Below are positions 1 to 7,061 of a DNA stretch of 12,625 nucleotides, piece after piece. Position 1 is the first letter of the stretch. Every line of letters begins with the position of its first letter. Location: NCBI GenBank assembly GCA_044225155.1, contig JBGAJB010000088.1, forward strand, positions 1 to 12,625. Direction: 5' to 3'. Position numbers and translations under genes: made by a program. The stretch comes from CAYMBL01 sp044225155. GTDB lineage: Bacteria; Planctomycetota; Phycisphaerae; UBA1845; Fen-1342. The notes below the pieces were generated by a model. It did no database searches, was not told the origin of the DNA, and saw only the letters and a program-made list of their open reading frames with translations.

Positions 1-2
1 CC

Positions 3-398
3 GTCGACGTGATCACGGACTCCTCCTGGACCGAATCGGGCGTAACTTGGAACGCTCAGCCCAGCGTCATGGACGTCATTGAAACGCTGAGCGCCACGAT
101 TCCAAATGGATCGCGCAGCCACGCAATCACTTATGATCTGACGGCAACGTTTAACAAGTACCGTGGAAGGAAATTGAGTCTGCGACTTTGCCCGATTTCA
201 ACGGGAGACGCAAACAGCTTTGAGCCGAAGTTCATGCGCGCCTGGTATTCTCGCTTCGATAACGAAATCACCGACGACACTGATCGGCCAGTGCCTTCGC
301 GCGGTCCCCTGCTGCTACTTACCGAAAAAGGCATCGACGACCCCTTCGCCTACCAGGAGCGTGCCATTGAATCCATGTTGGCCGAAAGGCTGCGCTGA
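3..398 (+). CDS. DNRLRE/CBM96-like extracellular domain protein, C-terminal fragment
   Basis: This is the 3' end of a gene that begins before the window; the frame stays open through the first codons (GTC GAC GTG ATC), so the GTG at 9 is not a credible start. About 131 residues are visible. Near the left end is a W-TE-x-VTWNAQP stretch, the signature of the DNRLRE domain (CBM96-like beta-sandwich found in secreted bacterial proteins). An aromatic and charged stretch follows, ending in PSRGPLLLLTEK, which corresponds to the usual last strand of the domain. About 25 residues rich in Glu and Arg follow it. In the family the domain binds polysaccharide or serves as an adhesive module outside the cell; the substrate cannot be told here. 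The gene converges with the next one, with only 4 bases between stop codons. The domain call rests on one motif. Confidence 0.6.
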   Translation, partial: VDVITDSSWTESGVTWNAQPSVMDVIETLSATIPNGSRSHAITYDLTATFNKYRGRKLSLRLCPISTGDANSFEPKFMRAWYSRFDNEITDDTDRPVPSRGPLLLLTEKGIDDPFAYQERAIESMLAERLR

Positions 399-402
399 TC
401 GC

Positions 403-1005
403 CTAATGGAAATACTCCCGCCGCCAATACACATACCCCGCAAACCCCCACCAGCACAGCACAATCGTTACTTTCGTGACCACCACCATCTCATCGAGGA
501 ATCCCACGTCGATCACCGTGTTCAGTTGATCCGTGATCCCGCTGGAAGCGAGGTAGGCGTCGCGCGTGGATTTGCTGAGCACGAACGCGAGCTGGTCGAG
601 GGTGTAGAACGCCGTGCCCGCCAGCAGCAGGTAATAGCCCCAGCGGCGGGCGCTGAGCAGGCCCGCGCCCATGGCCAGGAAGAGCGCGGCGTAGAAGAGG
701 TTGTAGATGACGGCCGTCGCGCCGCCGCGCATGGCACCCAGCAGCGGAACTTCTGAACTCGCGAAACTGAGCGACCATATGCCGGAGATCAGGAAAAACA
801 CGCCGGCCGTCTTGATCGTCAGCGCGCCTTTGCGGGGCGGCAGGGGGGCCATCCCGGATACACCCGCGGCCAGCATGGGCGGTGCGACCGGCTGTCCGGG
901 CGCCGGCGGCGCGATCCACACCCCGGTCGACGACCGCGTCGCTCCGCAGAAGCGACAAAGCCGCGCCGCGTCCTGGATCTCTTCCGCACAATACGGACAC
1001 TTCAC
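403..1005 (-). CDS. Zinc-ribbon, four-TM integral membrane protein of unknown function
   Basis: A 200-residue protein. The N-terminus is a short zinc ribbon with two CxxC knuckles (Cys3/Cys6 in CPYC and Cys17/Cys20 in CRFC). A Pro/Ala-rich linker (about 30-58) joins it to four hydrophobic segments at about 62-82, 98-118, 122-143 and 172-193, so the ribbon should lie at the membrane surface, most likely cytoplasmic. This architecture (zinc_ribbon_2-type head plus small membrane domain) is common in bacteria and has no fixed biochemical role, so I assign none. The start is a GTG, chosen because AGGAGG stands 5 bases upstream and because the CPYC knuckle begins at residue 3. The frame is clean, with no sign of damage. 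It appears monocistronic and is convergent with the gene to its left. Confidence 0.85.
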   Translation of the reverse strand: MKCPYCAEEIQDAARLCRFCGATRSSTGVWIAPPAPGQPVAPPMLAAGVSGMAPLPPRKGALTIKTAGVFFLISGIWSLSFASSEVPLLGAMRGGATAVIYNLFYAALFLAMGAGLLSARRWGYYLLLAGTAFYTLDQLAFVLSKSTRDAYLASSGITDQLNTVIDVGFLDEMVVVTKVTIVLCWWGFAGYVYWRREYFH

Positions 1006-1010
1006 GCCCG

Positions 1011-1016
1011 CCTCCT
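1011..1016 (-). promoter_or_regulatory. Shine-Dalgarno for the zinc-ribbon membrane protein
   Basis: Reads AGGAGG on the minus strand, 5 bases before the GTG at 1005. It supports this non-ATG start. Confidence 0.7.
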
Positions 1017-1071
1017 CGCTGCGACGGCAACTGAATTAACCCATGCAGGCCGGATGGGGTCAACCGCTTCC

Positions 1072-1169
1072 ATCCGCTCCGCGCACGTGAGTAAGCGGAG
1101 TGTGAGAAGGCACTTCCCAGCATTGGAGGCTTTCCGAAGTTCCCGCTTACTCACGTGCGCGGCTCGGAT
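1072..1169. repeat. Long imperfect inverted repeat, REP/MITE-like
   Basis: The left arm CCGCGCACGTGAGTAAGCGG (1079-1098) is repeated exactly as its reverse complement at 1143-1162, 20 of 20 bases. Outside these cores the match continues for five more bases (ATCCG, 1072-1076 against 1165-1169) after a 2-base mismatch, giving 25 matches over 27 positions. The loop between the cores is 44 bases. No gene occupies the interval. A palindrome this long is too exact for chance. Possibilities are a REP-type palindromic element mobilised by an IS200-like (RAYT) transposase elsewhere in the genome, a MITE remnant, or a regulatory hairpin. No transposase or flanking target duplication is visible here. 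It is not an obvious terminator because no T-run follows either arm. Confidence 0.75.
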
Positions 1170-1180
1170 CATGACGGCTG

Positions 1181-1209
1181 GAAGAAAAAGACCGGTCGGG
1201 AGACCGGTC
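1181..1209 (-). terminator. Intrinsic (Rho-independent) terminator downstream of pilT
   Basis: On the minus strand the sequence reads GACCGGTC-TCCC-GACCGGTC and then TTTTTCTTC: an 8-bp perfect GC-rich stem, a four-base loop and a T-rich tail directly attached. It lies about 130 bases past the pilT stop codon in pilT's direction, so it should end that transcript. On the plus strand the same hairpin is followed by C-rich sequence and would not terminate. Confidence 0.75.
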
Positions 1210-1337
1210 CCCCAGCGCAGGCCGCGACTGCACCCGGCGCAGGCCAGTGGCGCATCGAACCGGCACTCTGCTCGCGGCGCAAACCCCAGGCCCGAGTGGA
1301 AAACGCGCGCCGAGGGCGAACAGGAACCCATGACCGC

Positions 1338-2474
1338 CTAACCCGGCGCGCGGTGCTTCACGCGATGCACCAGCGTCTGTGCGCTGGTCTTGATTCCGCG
1401 AATCTGGCTCGTGAGCTGCTCGCGGTTCGGGGCGTATTCCAGCGCGGTGTCCATGTAGACCAGGTCCTTCTCCACGAGTTCCGCTAGCGACATCGTGAAG
1501 TTGTGCATGCCCGATTCCTTGCCGCCGATGATGACTTCGGGCAGGTCGTTGTCCTCGCCGACGCGAATTTTTTCCTTCACGATCGGCTCGGCCAGCAGCA
1601 CCTCCGTGGCCGGGACGCGGGAAAGCTGAGGGTCGATGGCCGGGATGAGCCGCTGGGCCGTGATCGCTTTCACGCTGTTGGCCAGCGAGCTGCGGATGAA
1701 GTCGTGCTGCTCGCGCGGGAAGAATTCGAGGATGCGCGTCAGAGACTGCATCGTGTCGGCCGTGTGCAGCGTGGCGAAGACCAGATGCCCCGTTTCCGCG
1801 GCCTGAAGCCCGGCCAGCATGGTCTCCTTATCGCGCAGCTCGCCGACAAAGATCACGTCCGGGTCTTCGCGGACGGCCGAGCGCAGGCCGTCGGAAAACG
1901 CGTCGAGGTCGAGGCCGATCTCACGCTGGCTGATGATCGACTTCTTGGGCTGAAACGCGTACTCGACCGGGTCTTCGATGGTGATGATGTGCACCGGCTG
2001 CGTCGCGTTGATGTGGTCGATCATCGAGGCGATCGTCGTGCTCTTGCCGCTGCCGGTCACGCCGCAGACGAGAATCAGCCCCTCGCCCGTTTCCTCGGCG
2101 AGCTTGCGATAGATCGGCGGCAGGTGAATCTCCTCGAAGTTCGGAATCGTGCCTTTCACGCGCCGGATCGCGGCGTGCATGTGCCCGCCGGCCCGCAGGA
2201 CGTTGATGCGAAAGCGATCGCCGTCCGGCAGCGTGAACGCGAAGTCCAGCGCGCCCTTTTGCTCCCAGACCTCGACGCGTCGCTTCGGGATGATCGGCAA
2301 CATCAGGTCTTCGATCTCATGCCCGTCGACCGGAAAGGCCGGCGTGTCGGTTCTCCGCAGCGAGCCGGCGACGCGGTAGACAGGCGGCACGCCGGTCTTC
2401 AGGTGCAGGTCGCTGGCCTGCAGCGGCTTCATCGATTGCAGCAGCGGGATGATCGATTTCGGAATTTCCTGCAT
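1338..2474 (-). CDS. pilT: PilT/PilU-family type IV pilus retraction ATPase
   Basis: A 378-residue secretion ATPase of the type IV pilus retraction family, expected to act as a cytoplasmic hexamer at the pilus base and depolymerise pilin during twitching or DNA uptake. The N-terminal domain carries the family's ASDLHLK and PPVYRVAG stretches (about 20-37). The C-terminal RecA-like domain has Walker A GVTGSGKST (138-146), an Asp box around IEDPVEY (166-172), an atypical Walker B DPDVIFVGELRD (204-215) with the catalytic Glu in GELRD, and a His box GHLVFATLHT (229-238). The C-terminal AIRAGG motif of classical PilT is not clearly recognisable, so a PilU-like paralogue is possible. I chose the ATG at 2474 because GAGG lies 6 bases upstream; a GTG at 2486 would add four residues but has no ribosome-binding site. 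No other pilus gene is in the window. A terminator follows at 1181-1209. Confidence 0.93.
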   Translation of the reverse strand: MQEIPKSIIPLLQSMKPLQASDLHLKTGVPPVYRVAGSLRRTDTPAFPVDGHEIEDLMLPIIPKRRVEVWEQKGALDFAFTLPDGDRFRINVLRAGGHMHAAIRRVKGTIPNFEEIHLPPIYRKLAEETGEGLILVCGVTGSGKSTTIASMIDHINATQPVHIITIEDPVEYAFQPKKSIISQREIGLDLDAFSDGLRSAVREDPDVIFVGELRDKETMLAGLQAAETGHLVFATLHTADTMQSLTRILEFFPREQHDFIRSSLANSVKAITAQRLIPAIDPQLSRVPATEVLLAEPIVKEKIRVGEDNDLPEVIIGGKESGMHNFTMSLAELVEKDLVYMDTALEYAPNREQLTSQIRGIKTSAQTLVHRVKHRAPG

Positions 2475-2480
2475 GGGCGG

Positions 2481-2484
2481 CCTC
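2481..2484 (-). promoter_or_regulatory. Shine-Dalgarno deciding the pilT start
   Basis: GAGG on the minus strand, 6 bases before the ATG at 2474. It favours this start over the GTG at 2486. Confidence 0.5.
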
Positions 2485-2486
2485 AC

Positions 2487-2908
2487 GAGGTGCGAGTGAC
2501 GTCAACTGCGCGCAGTCTATCACGGCCCGGGACGATGATGCGCGATGCGCCACGCTGAGCAACGATTGCAACTGCTCGATTCAGAGTTTCGGGTGCCACC
2601 GTGACGGCTGTTCGCTCCGGTATCGGCTCGATGCTTGCGCAGGCCGCGAGCAGCCGTCGGCATTGCTCCCAGAATGAGCCGTGTCTCAAACTTGAAAGGG
2701 CCGCAGGCAATCACCGTGCCGGGCTCGTGCTGCTCCGGTGGTTCCGCCGCCTCGCGGAATTCGCGTAAACGCGGGTCAGGATTGGTTATCCGGCCCAAGA
2801 CTTCGCCCTTCAGGCTTGCAGAGATTTCACATTCGCGGCGGGATTCCGCGCACGCCATCCGCTATCATGCCCCGCTTCGCAAAATCGGCGATTTTGGGGG
2901 AAAAAGGC
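2487..2908. other. Divergent intergenic region, no confident gene
   Basis: About 420 bases between the divergent pilT and EEP genes, presumably holding both promoters, but no convincing -35/-10 pair is visible. It contains an imperfect inverted repeat, 2603-2615 against 2646-2658 (12 of 13 bases, 30-base loop), of unknown meaning. A minus-strand reading frame at 2483-2710 starts with TTG immediately after a stop codon and ends in a GTGA overlap with the alternative pilT start. Its codon use is unremarkable and the product is not recognisable, so I do not call it a gene. Confidence 0.5.
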
Positions 2909-4762
2909 ATGGTTCAAGTTCGAAATTTCTGCCGGTTGGCAGCCTTCGGTCTGTTTTGTGCGGGAGCCGCCGGGCAACTCCGCATTGTGAATTACAACAT
3001 CGCGGGGCTCGACGGTGTGCAGAGCGCCGTCCAGGCCGTGCTCGCGAGTCTCGGCACGGACGACAAGACCGGCTTCGCGACCGCGCCGCATGCGTTCATG
3101 TTCCAGGAAACGCAGACGGCCGACGCGACCACGCTCGCGACCCTGTTGGCGGCCGCTCATCCCGGCATCACCTATACGCGTGCGACGTTCACCGTCGCTT
3201 CGGGCGAGGACAGCGCGAGCGGCGCGCAGTGTCTTTTCTATCGCGCCGACACCTTCAGTGAAGACACGCTAAGCCATCTCGATCTGGACACGGGCGCGAG
3301 CCGTCGCACGGATCGCTGGCGCCTGAAGCTCGTCGGCTACGACAATCCTCCGGTGTACGTATACATCTACAGCTCGCACCTGAAAGCCGGCACCGCCGCA
3401 TCGGACGCATCGACACGCACGACAGGCGCTCAGACCATTCGCAACAATTCCGATTTGCTGCCCCTCGGCACGAACATCATGTACGTTGGCGACTACAACG
3501 TGTATGACAACGGCGAGGGCGCGTATCTCGAAATGCTCTCCGCCGGGAATGGCCAAGGCATCGATCCGCTGGGTTCGGGCTCGTGGGCCGGCTCAGGTAA
3601 CGCGATCAAGCACACGCAATCGCCTCAAGACGGCGGGCCGCTCGTCGGCGGCGGCATGGACGATCGCTTTGATCTGCATCTAACGACGGCTTCGCTGCAG
3701 GATGGCGAAGGTCTCTCAATCATTCCGGGCACGTATCGCTCGTTCGGCAACGACGGGCTGCACTACAACCTCGCGATCAATTCCGGCAACAACTTCTACT
3801 ATCCCGGTGATCTGACGCGCTCCAACACGCTGGCCGACTATCTCTTCGACGCGTCTGATCACGTGCCGGTGATCGTCGAATACCAGGTACCGGCCAAGGC
3901 GTCTTCATCAATGCCGGCGTCGTTCGGCCGAGCGATTTTCGGCTCGACCGTGCTCGTACCGGTGACGATTTCGAATGTCGCGACTGCGCAGATCGCGACG
4001 GGCGCGGACGAGCTGGATTTCTCGGCTACGGGAAGCAGCGCGTTCTCCGGCGTGCAGACCGGCACGGCCCCGGCGCTGGGCGCGCCCGTCGTGGACAATT
4101 TTGCGGTGAATACCTTCACGCTCGGCAGCGTTACCGGCACGGTCACAGTGACGGCCACGAGCCAGGAAGCTCAGAATCCCACGCAGGTGCTGAATTCGAC
4201 CGGAACGATCGTGCTGGCCTCGAATGCGAGCTTCAGCTCCGCTTCAGATGAGAACGCTCTGACAATTACGCGGATCGTTCAATCGGACACGGGCACAGAA
4301 ACCTTTGACGTGCCGGTGTACAACTACTTCTACACGAGCGTTCAGGCTCTGCTCGACGTGGATTCCGTCTCCGGCGTAGCGACGCCGTATTCGTACACGG
4401 GCGGCGCATCGACGGGCATCGGCTCGACGCCGGCGACCTTGCACTTCGCGCTCGACACGACCGGCCTGGGAAATTCGACACAGACCGACGTGATCTCCGT
4501 CAACGTCAGCGACGAGGACATTCCCGGCGCGACGGCGTCGTCCATCACGCTCACGCTGACTTCGAAAGTTCGCATTCTCCTGGCCGATATTGATGGGAAC
4601 TGCCAGGTGGATCTCTCGGACCTCGGCGTCGTGCTGGCCGTTTTCGGCTCTTGCAGCGGAGATGCGGGCTTTGAGCCGGATGCCGACTTTGATAACAACG
4701 GCTGCATCGACCTGTCGGATCTCGGGATCACGCTGGCCGAATTCAATGCAACTTGCCCATGA
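2909..4762 (+). CDS. Secreted endonuclease/exonuclease/phosphatase-fold protein with dockerin-like tail
   Basis: A 617-residue exported protein. Residues 1-22 form a signal peptide ending GAAG before Gln23. Residues 24 to about 325 are an EEP-superfamily (DNase I-like, metal-dependent phosphoesterase) domain with its key residues in order: Asn30 in NYNI, Glu67 in FQET, His157 in SSHLKAG, Asp195 and Asn197 in GDYN, and Asp317/His318 in ASDHVPV. The catalytic set is therefore complete; the substrate may be DNA, RNA or a phospholipid/sugar phosphate. Residues about 330-555 are Thr/Ser/Val-rich beta-sandwich sequence of the choice-of-anchor kind. Residues 560-617 hold two dockerin-like EF-hand repeats (DIDGNCQVDLSDLG and DFDNNGCIDLSDLG), ending in ATCP. 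I chose the ATG at 2909 because the signal peptide starts there and a GGGGG stretch lies 8 bases upstream; the frame extends further upstream (to 2738) but that part is not protein-like. No frame damage is seen. Confidence 0.88.
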   Translation: MVQVRNFCRLAAFGLFCAGAAGQLRIVNYNIAGLDGVQSAVQAVLASLGTDDKTGFATAPHAFMFQETQTADATTLATLLAAAHPGITYTRATFTVASGEDSASGAQCLFYRADTFSEDTLSHLDLDTGASRRTDRWRLKLVGYDNPPVYVYIYSSHLKAGTAASDASTRTTGAQTIRNNSDLLPLGTNIMYVGDYNVYDNGEGAYLEMLSAGNGQGIDPLGSGSWAGSGNAIKHTQSPQDGGPLVGGGMDDRFDLHLTTASLQDGEGLSIIPGTYRSFGNDGLHYNLAINSGNNFYYPGDLTRSNTLADYLFDASDHVPVIVEYQVPAKASSSMPASFGRAIFGSTVLVPVTISNVATAQIATGADELDFSATGSSAFSGVQTGTAPALGAPVVDNFAVNTFTLGSVTGTVTVTATSQEAQNPTQVLNSTGTIVLASNASFSSASDENALTITRIVQSDTGTETFDVPVYNYFYTSVQALLDVDSVSGVATPYSYTGGASTGIGSTPATLHFALDTTGLGNSTQTDVISVNVSDEDIPGATASSITLTLTSKVRILLADIDGNCQVDLSDLGVVLAVFGSCSGDAGFEPDADFDNNGCIDLSDLGITLAEFNATCP

Positions 4763-4892
4763 TCGCAGGAATTCTCACAGGCTCGTAACGGCCGCGTTGC
4801 GCCCCCGCCAAAAATAGCGGACGCGGGGCGATTCTCCGCGCCGGCGCGATCTCGTGATTGACATACTCCCTATGCGGTGCTTTTGCGCCCGC

Positions 4893-4899
4893 AGGGGGA
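4893..4899 (+). promoter_or_regulatory. Shine-Dalgarno deciding the HerA-like gene start
   Basis: AGGGGGA, 6 bases before the ATG at 4906. It supports this start over the TTG at 4858, which would add 16 residues unlike the family. The sequence TTGACA at 4858-4863 matches a -35 box, but the position 17 bases on (TTTTGC) is a poor -10. Confidence 0.55.
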
Positions 4900-4905
4900 C
4901 TGTCC

Positions 4906-7026
4906 ATGGATCCGCTGGAAATCGGCCACGTTATCGGCGTAGAGGGCGATAGCGTCCACGTGCAGATATCGGTGGGCGATCTGCACTTTGAGTACCACGG
5001 CAAGTCCTACCGCATCGGGCGCCCGGGTTCGTACATCACGATCCCCATGGGCCGCCGCACGCTGATCGGCTACACGACCTCGGTCGGTTTCGCCGGCGAC
5101 TTGGAGCCCGGCCCGCAGCCCGAGGCGCCCGCCCGCGTCACGATCACCTGCCAACTGCTCGGCACCGTCACGGGCGATCGCTTCTCGCGTGGCGTGAACG
5201 AATACCCGACCGTCGGGGACGCCGTCCGCCTCGGCGTCGACGAGGATTTCGAGTTGATCTTCGGCTGCTTTGACGAATTGGCGAATGACGCCGGCGTCGA
5301 GCACCGCAAGTCATTCAGCATGGGCCGCTTCGCGATCGATACCGATTTTGAGGTGAAAGTCCTCGGCAAGGAATTCTTCGCCAAGCACGTCGCCGTCATG
5401 GGAAACAGCGGTTCCGGCAAGAGCTGCACGACGGCCAAGATCGTGCACGAAGCCCAGCTTCTGAAAAACTCGCAGGTCGTGATGTTCGACATGCACGGCG
5501 AATATCTGAAGGCGTTCAGCGACGACGCCGGCAATCCGCTCTCGAATGTCACGTATCTTTCGGATCGAAACCTCGTGCTGCCGTACTGGATGCTCGCGTA
5601 CGAGGAGTTCGAGCAGCTCTTCATCGAGTCCAACGCGAATCCGGATGACGTGAACGCCCAGCGTCTTTTCCTGCGCGAGGCATTCGAGCGACTGAAGATG
5701 CCGTCGGCCGACGAACTCGGCTTGCGCTGGGAATTCACGATCGACACGCCGGTGTATTACTCGCTCGAGCAGTTGCTGATTTTCGCGACGAACATGAACA
5801 ACGCGCGCTACGTCACGAACACGCAGAATTACGCGTTCAGCCGCTTGCCCTATCGCCAGCTTCCGCCGGAAGAGCAGGAAAAACTGCTCATTACGCGCAA
5901 GATGGAATTCAACCCGGCCGCCGCCGAAGGCGAGACGCCGCACGCGACTTACTACGGCCGCCTGCTGCCGTTGATCAACACGATCGAGACCAAGCTTAAC
6001 GACCGCCGCTACGACTTCCTTCTGCGGCCGTTCCAGCAGGCCACGCGAAACCTCGATCTCGCGCCGCGCATGAACGAATCCGGCTCGCCCGGTCAGCTCA
6101 GCATGTCCGTCGCGCAGGTGTTGCGGCAAGTACTGGGCCGGCTGGATGACCCGCGCAATCTCACGATCATCGACTTGTCCGGACTGCCGTTCGACGTGGT
6201 CGACACGACCGTGGCCGTCATCACGCGCGCGATCTTTGACTTCAACTTCTGGTCGCCGCCGGAAATGCGCCATCCGGTGCTGATGGTGTTTGAAGAAGCG
6301 CACAACTACCTCCCGCGCAAGCCGCTCGCCGGACGCAGGACATTCGCGCGCAACGCAGTCGAAAAAGTCGCCAAGGAAGGTCGTAAGTACGGCGTGTCGG
6401 CCATGATCGTCAGTCAGCGTCCCAGCGAAATCAGTGAAACCGTGCTCAGTCAGTGCAACAGCATGGTGCTGATGCGCATGAATAACCCGGACGATCAGGA
6501 ATACGCAGCGCGCGTCGTCAGCGATCAATTCCGCAGCCTGATCAGCCTGCTCCCCAGCATGCGGCCCGGAGAAGGCTTCATCATCGGCGACGCCGTGCTG
6601 ATGCCGATGCGCACGCTGATTGACATGCCGCCCAGGGAACCTCAGAGCGCGAACATGGATTTCTTCAAGCTTTGGAGTTCAGACAAGAAGGGCGGCGACG
6701 TGGAGCACATCGTCAATCGCTGGTGGCGGCAGGAACGCGCCAGCGTCGCGTCGTCGCGGCCGCCGTCGAGCGACGGCGCTAACCCCAGTCCGACGCCGCC
6801 GAAGGGCGGAAGCTTCGTCCCGGAGAACCCCGATTTTTTCGCGGACGCGGCGGCGCCGCCTGACGACCCGGTGGCGGTCGCGGGTCCCGCCGCCGTCAAC
6901 TCATTTGCGACTGCTCCGCCGCACGCGGACGCGACCGAGGGTGATGCGTCAGAAAAGTCCAAGCAGACGTACGCGGCCCGCAAGCTGTCGGAACTGGCAC
7001 AGATGCTCCGCGGCGGCGGGGAGTAG
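4906..7026 (+). CDS. HerA-like DNA translocase/helicase ATPase (DUF87 family) with disordered C-terminal tail
   Basis: A 706-residue P-loop ATPase of the HerA/FtsK branch. The N-terminus (about 1-100, from IGHVIGVEGDSVHVQI) looks like the HAS-barrel that assembles the hexamer ring. The motor domain has Walker A GNSGSGKS (166-173), Walker B VLMVFEEAH (458-466) and the downstream SQRPSEIS motif (503-510) that is diagnostic of HerA-like translocases. After about residue 615 a conserved-looking stretch gives way to a Ser/Pro/Ala-rich, low-complexity tail of roughly 80 residues ending in a short helix (TYAARKLSELAQMLRGGGE). HerA proteins usually pump DNA and act with the NurA nuclease in end resection, or with SIR2, DUF4297 or other effectors in anti-phage systems. 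No such partner lies next to it here: the left neighbour is a secreted EEP protein and the right neighbour is convergent. The ATPase call is firm; the biological role is open. Confidence 0.9.
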   Translation: MDPLEIGHVIGVEGDSVHVQISVGDLHFEYHGKSYRIGRPGSYITIPMGRRTLIGYTTSVGFAGDLEPGPQPEAPARVTITCQLLGTVTGDRFSRGVNEYPTVGDAVRLGVDEDFELIFGCFDELANDAGVEHRKSFSMGRFAIDTDFEVKVLGKEFFAKHVAVMGNSGSGKSCTTAKIVHEAQLLKNSQVVMFDMHGEYLKAFSDDAGNPLSNVTYLSDRNLVLPYWMLAYEEFEQLFIESNANPDDVNAQRLFLREAFERLKMPSADELGLRWEFTIDTPVYYSLEQLLIFATNMNNARYVTNTQNYAFSRLPYRQLPPEEQEKLLITRKMEFNPAAAEGETPHATYYGRLLPLINTIETKLNDRRYDFLLRPFQQATRNLDLAPRMNESGSPGQLSMSVAQVLRQVLGRLDDPRNLTIIDLSGLPFDVVDTTVAVITRAIFDFNFWSPPEMRHPVLMVFEEAHNYLPRKPLAGRRTFARNAVEKVAKEGRKYGVSAMIVSQRPSEISETVLSQCNSMVLMRMNNPDDQEYAARVVSDQFRSLISLLPSMRPGEGFIIGDAVLMPMRTLIDMPPREPQSANMDFFKLWSSDKKGGDVEHIVNRWWRQERASVASSRPPSSDGANPSPTPPKGGSFVPENPDFFADAAAPPDDPVAVAGPAAVNSFATAPPHADATEGDASEKSKQTYAARKLSELAQMLRGGGE

Positions 7027-7061
7027 TTCCACCGCCACGGAGCCACGAACGCGCCGATTCG

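Noticed and set aside
1503..2558. A 351-codon open frame on the plus strand opposite pilT, and similar long frames opposite the HerA-like gene (5311-6528, minus).
   Set aside because: They are the expected mirror of high-GC coding sequence on the other strand, encode Arg/His/Asp-rich non-protein-like sequence, and lie over genes with clear catalytic motifs.
2483..2710. A 75-codon minus-strand frame upstream of pilT, ending in a GTGA overlap with the alternative pilT GTG, with an LAAC that resembles a lipobox.
   Set aside because: It begins with TTG right after a stop, has no clear hydrophobic export segment or ribosome-binding site, codon use is unremarkable and no family is recognisable.
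2520..2858. A 112-codon minus-strand frame in the pilT/EEP intergenic region.
   Set aside because: No recognisable motif and no ribosome-binding site; it overlaps the other candidate frame and is likely chance.
4795..4835. A GC-rich imperfect inverted repeat between the EEP and HerA-like genes that could be a terminator.
   Set aside because: The stem is short with a bulge and a long loop, and no T-run follows on either strand.
4858..4886. A perfect -35 hexamer TTGACA ahead of the HerA-like gene.
   Set aside because: The position 17 bases downstream is TTTTGC, a poor -10 match, so a sigma-70-type promoter is not supported.
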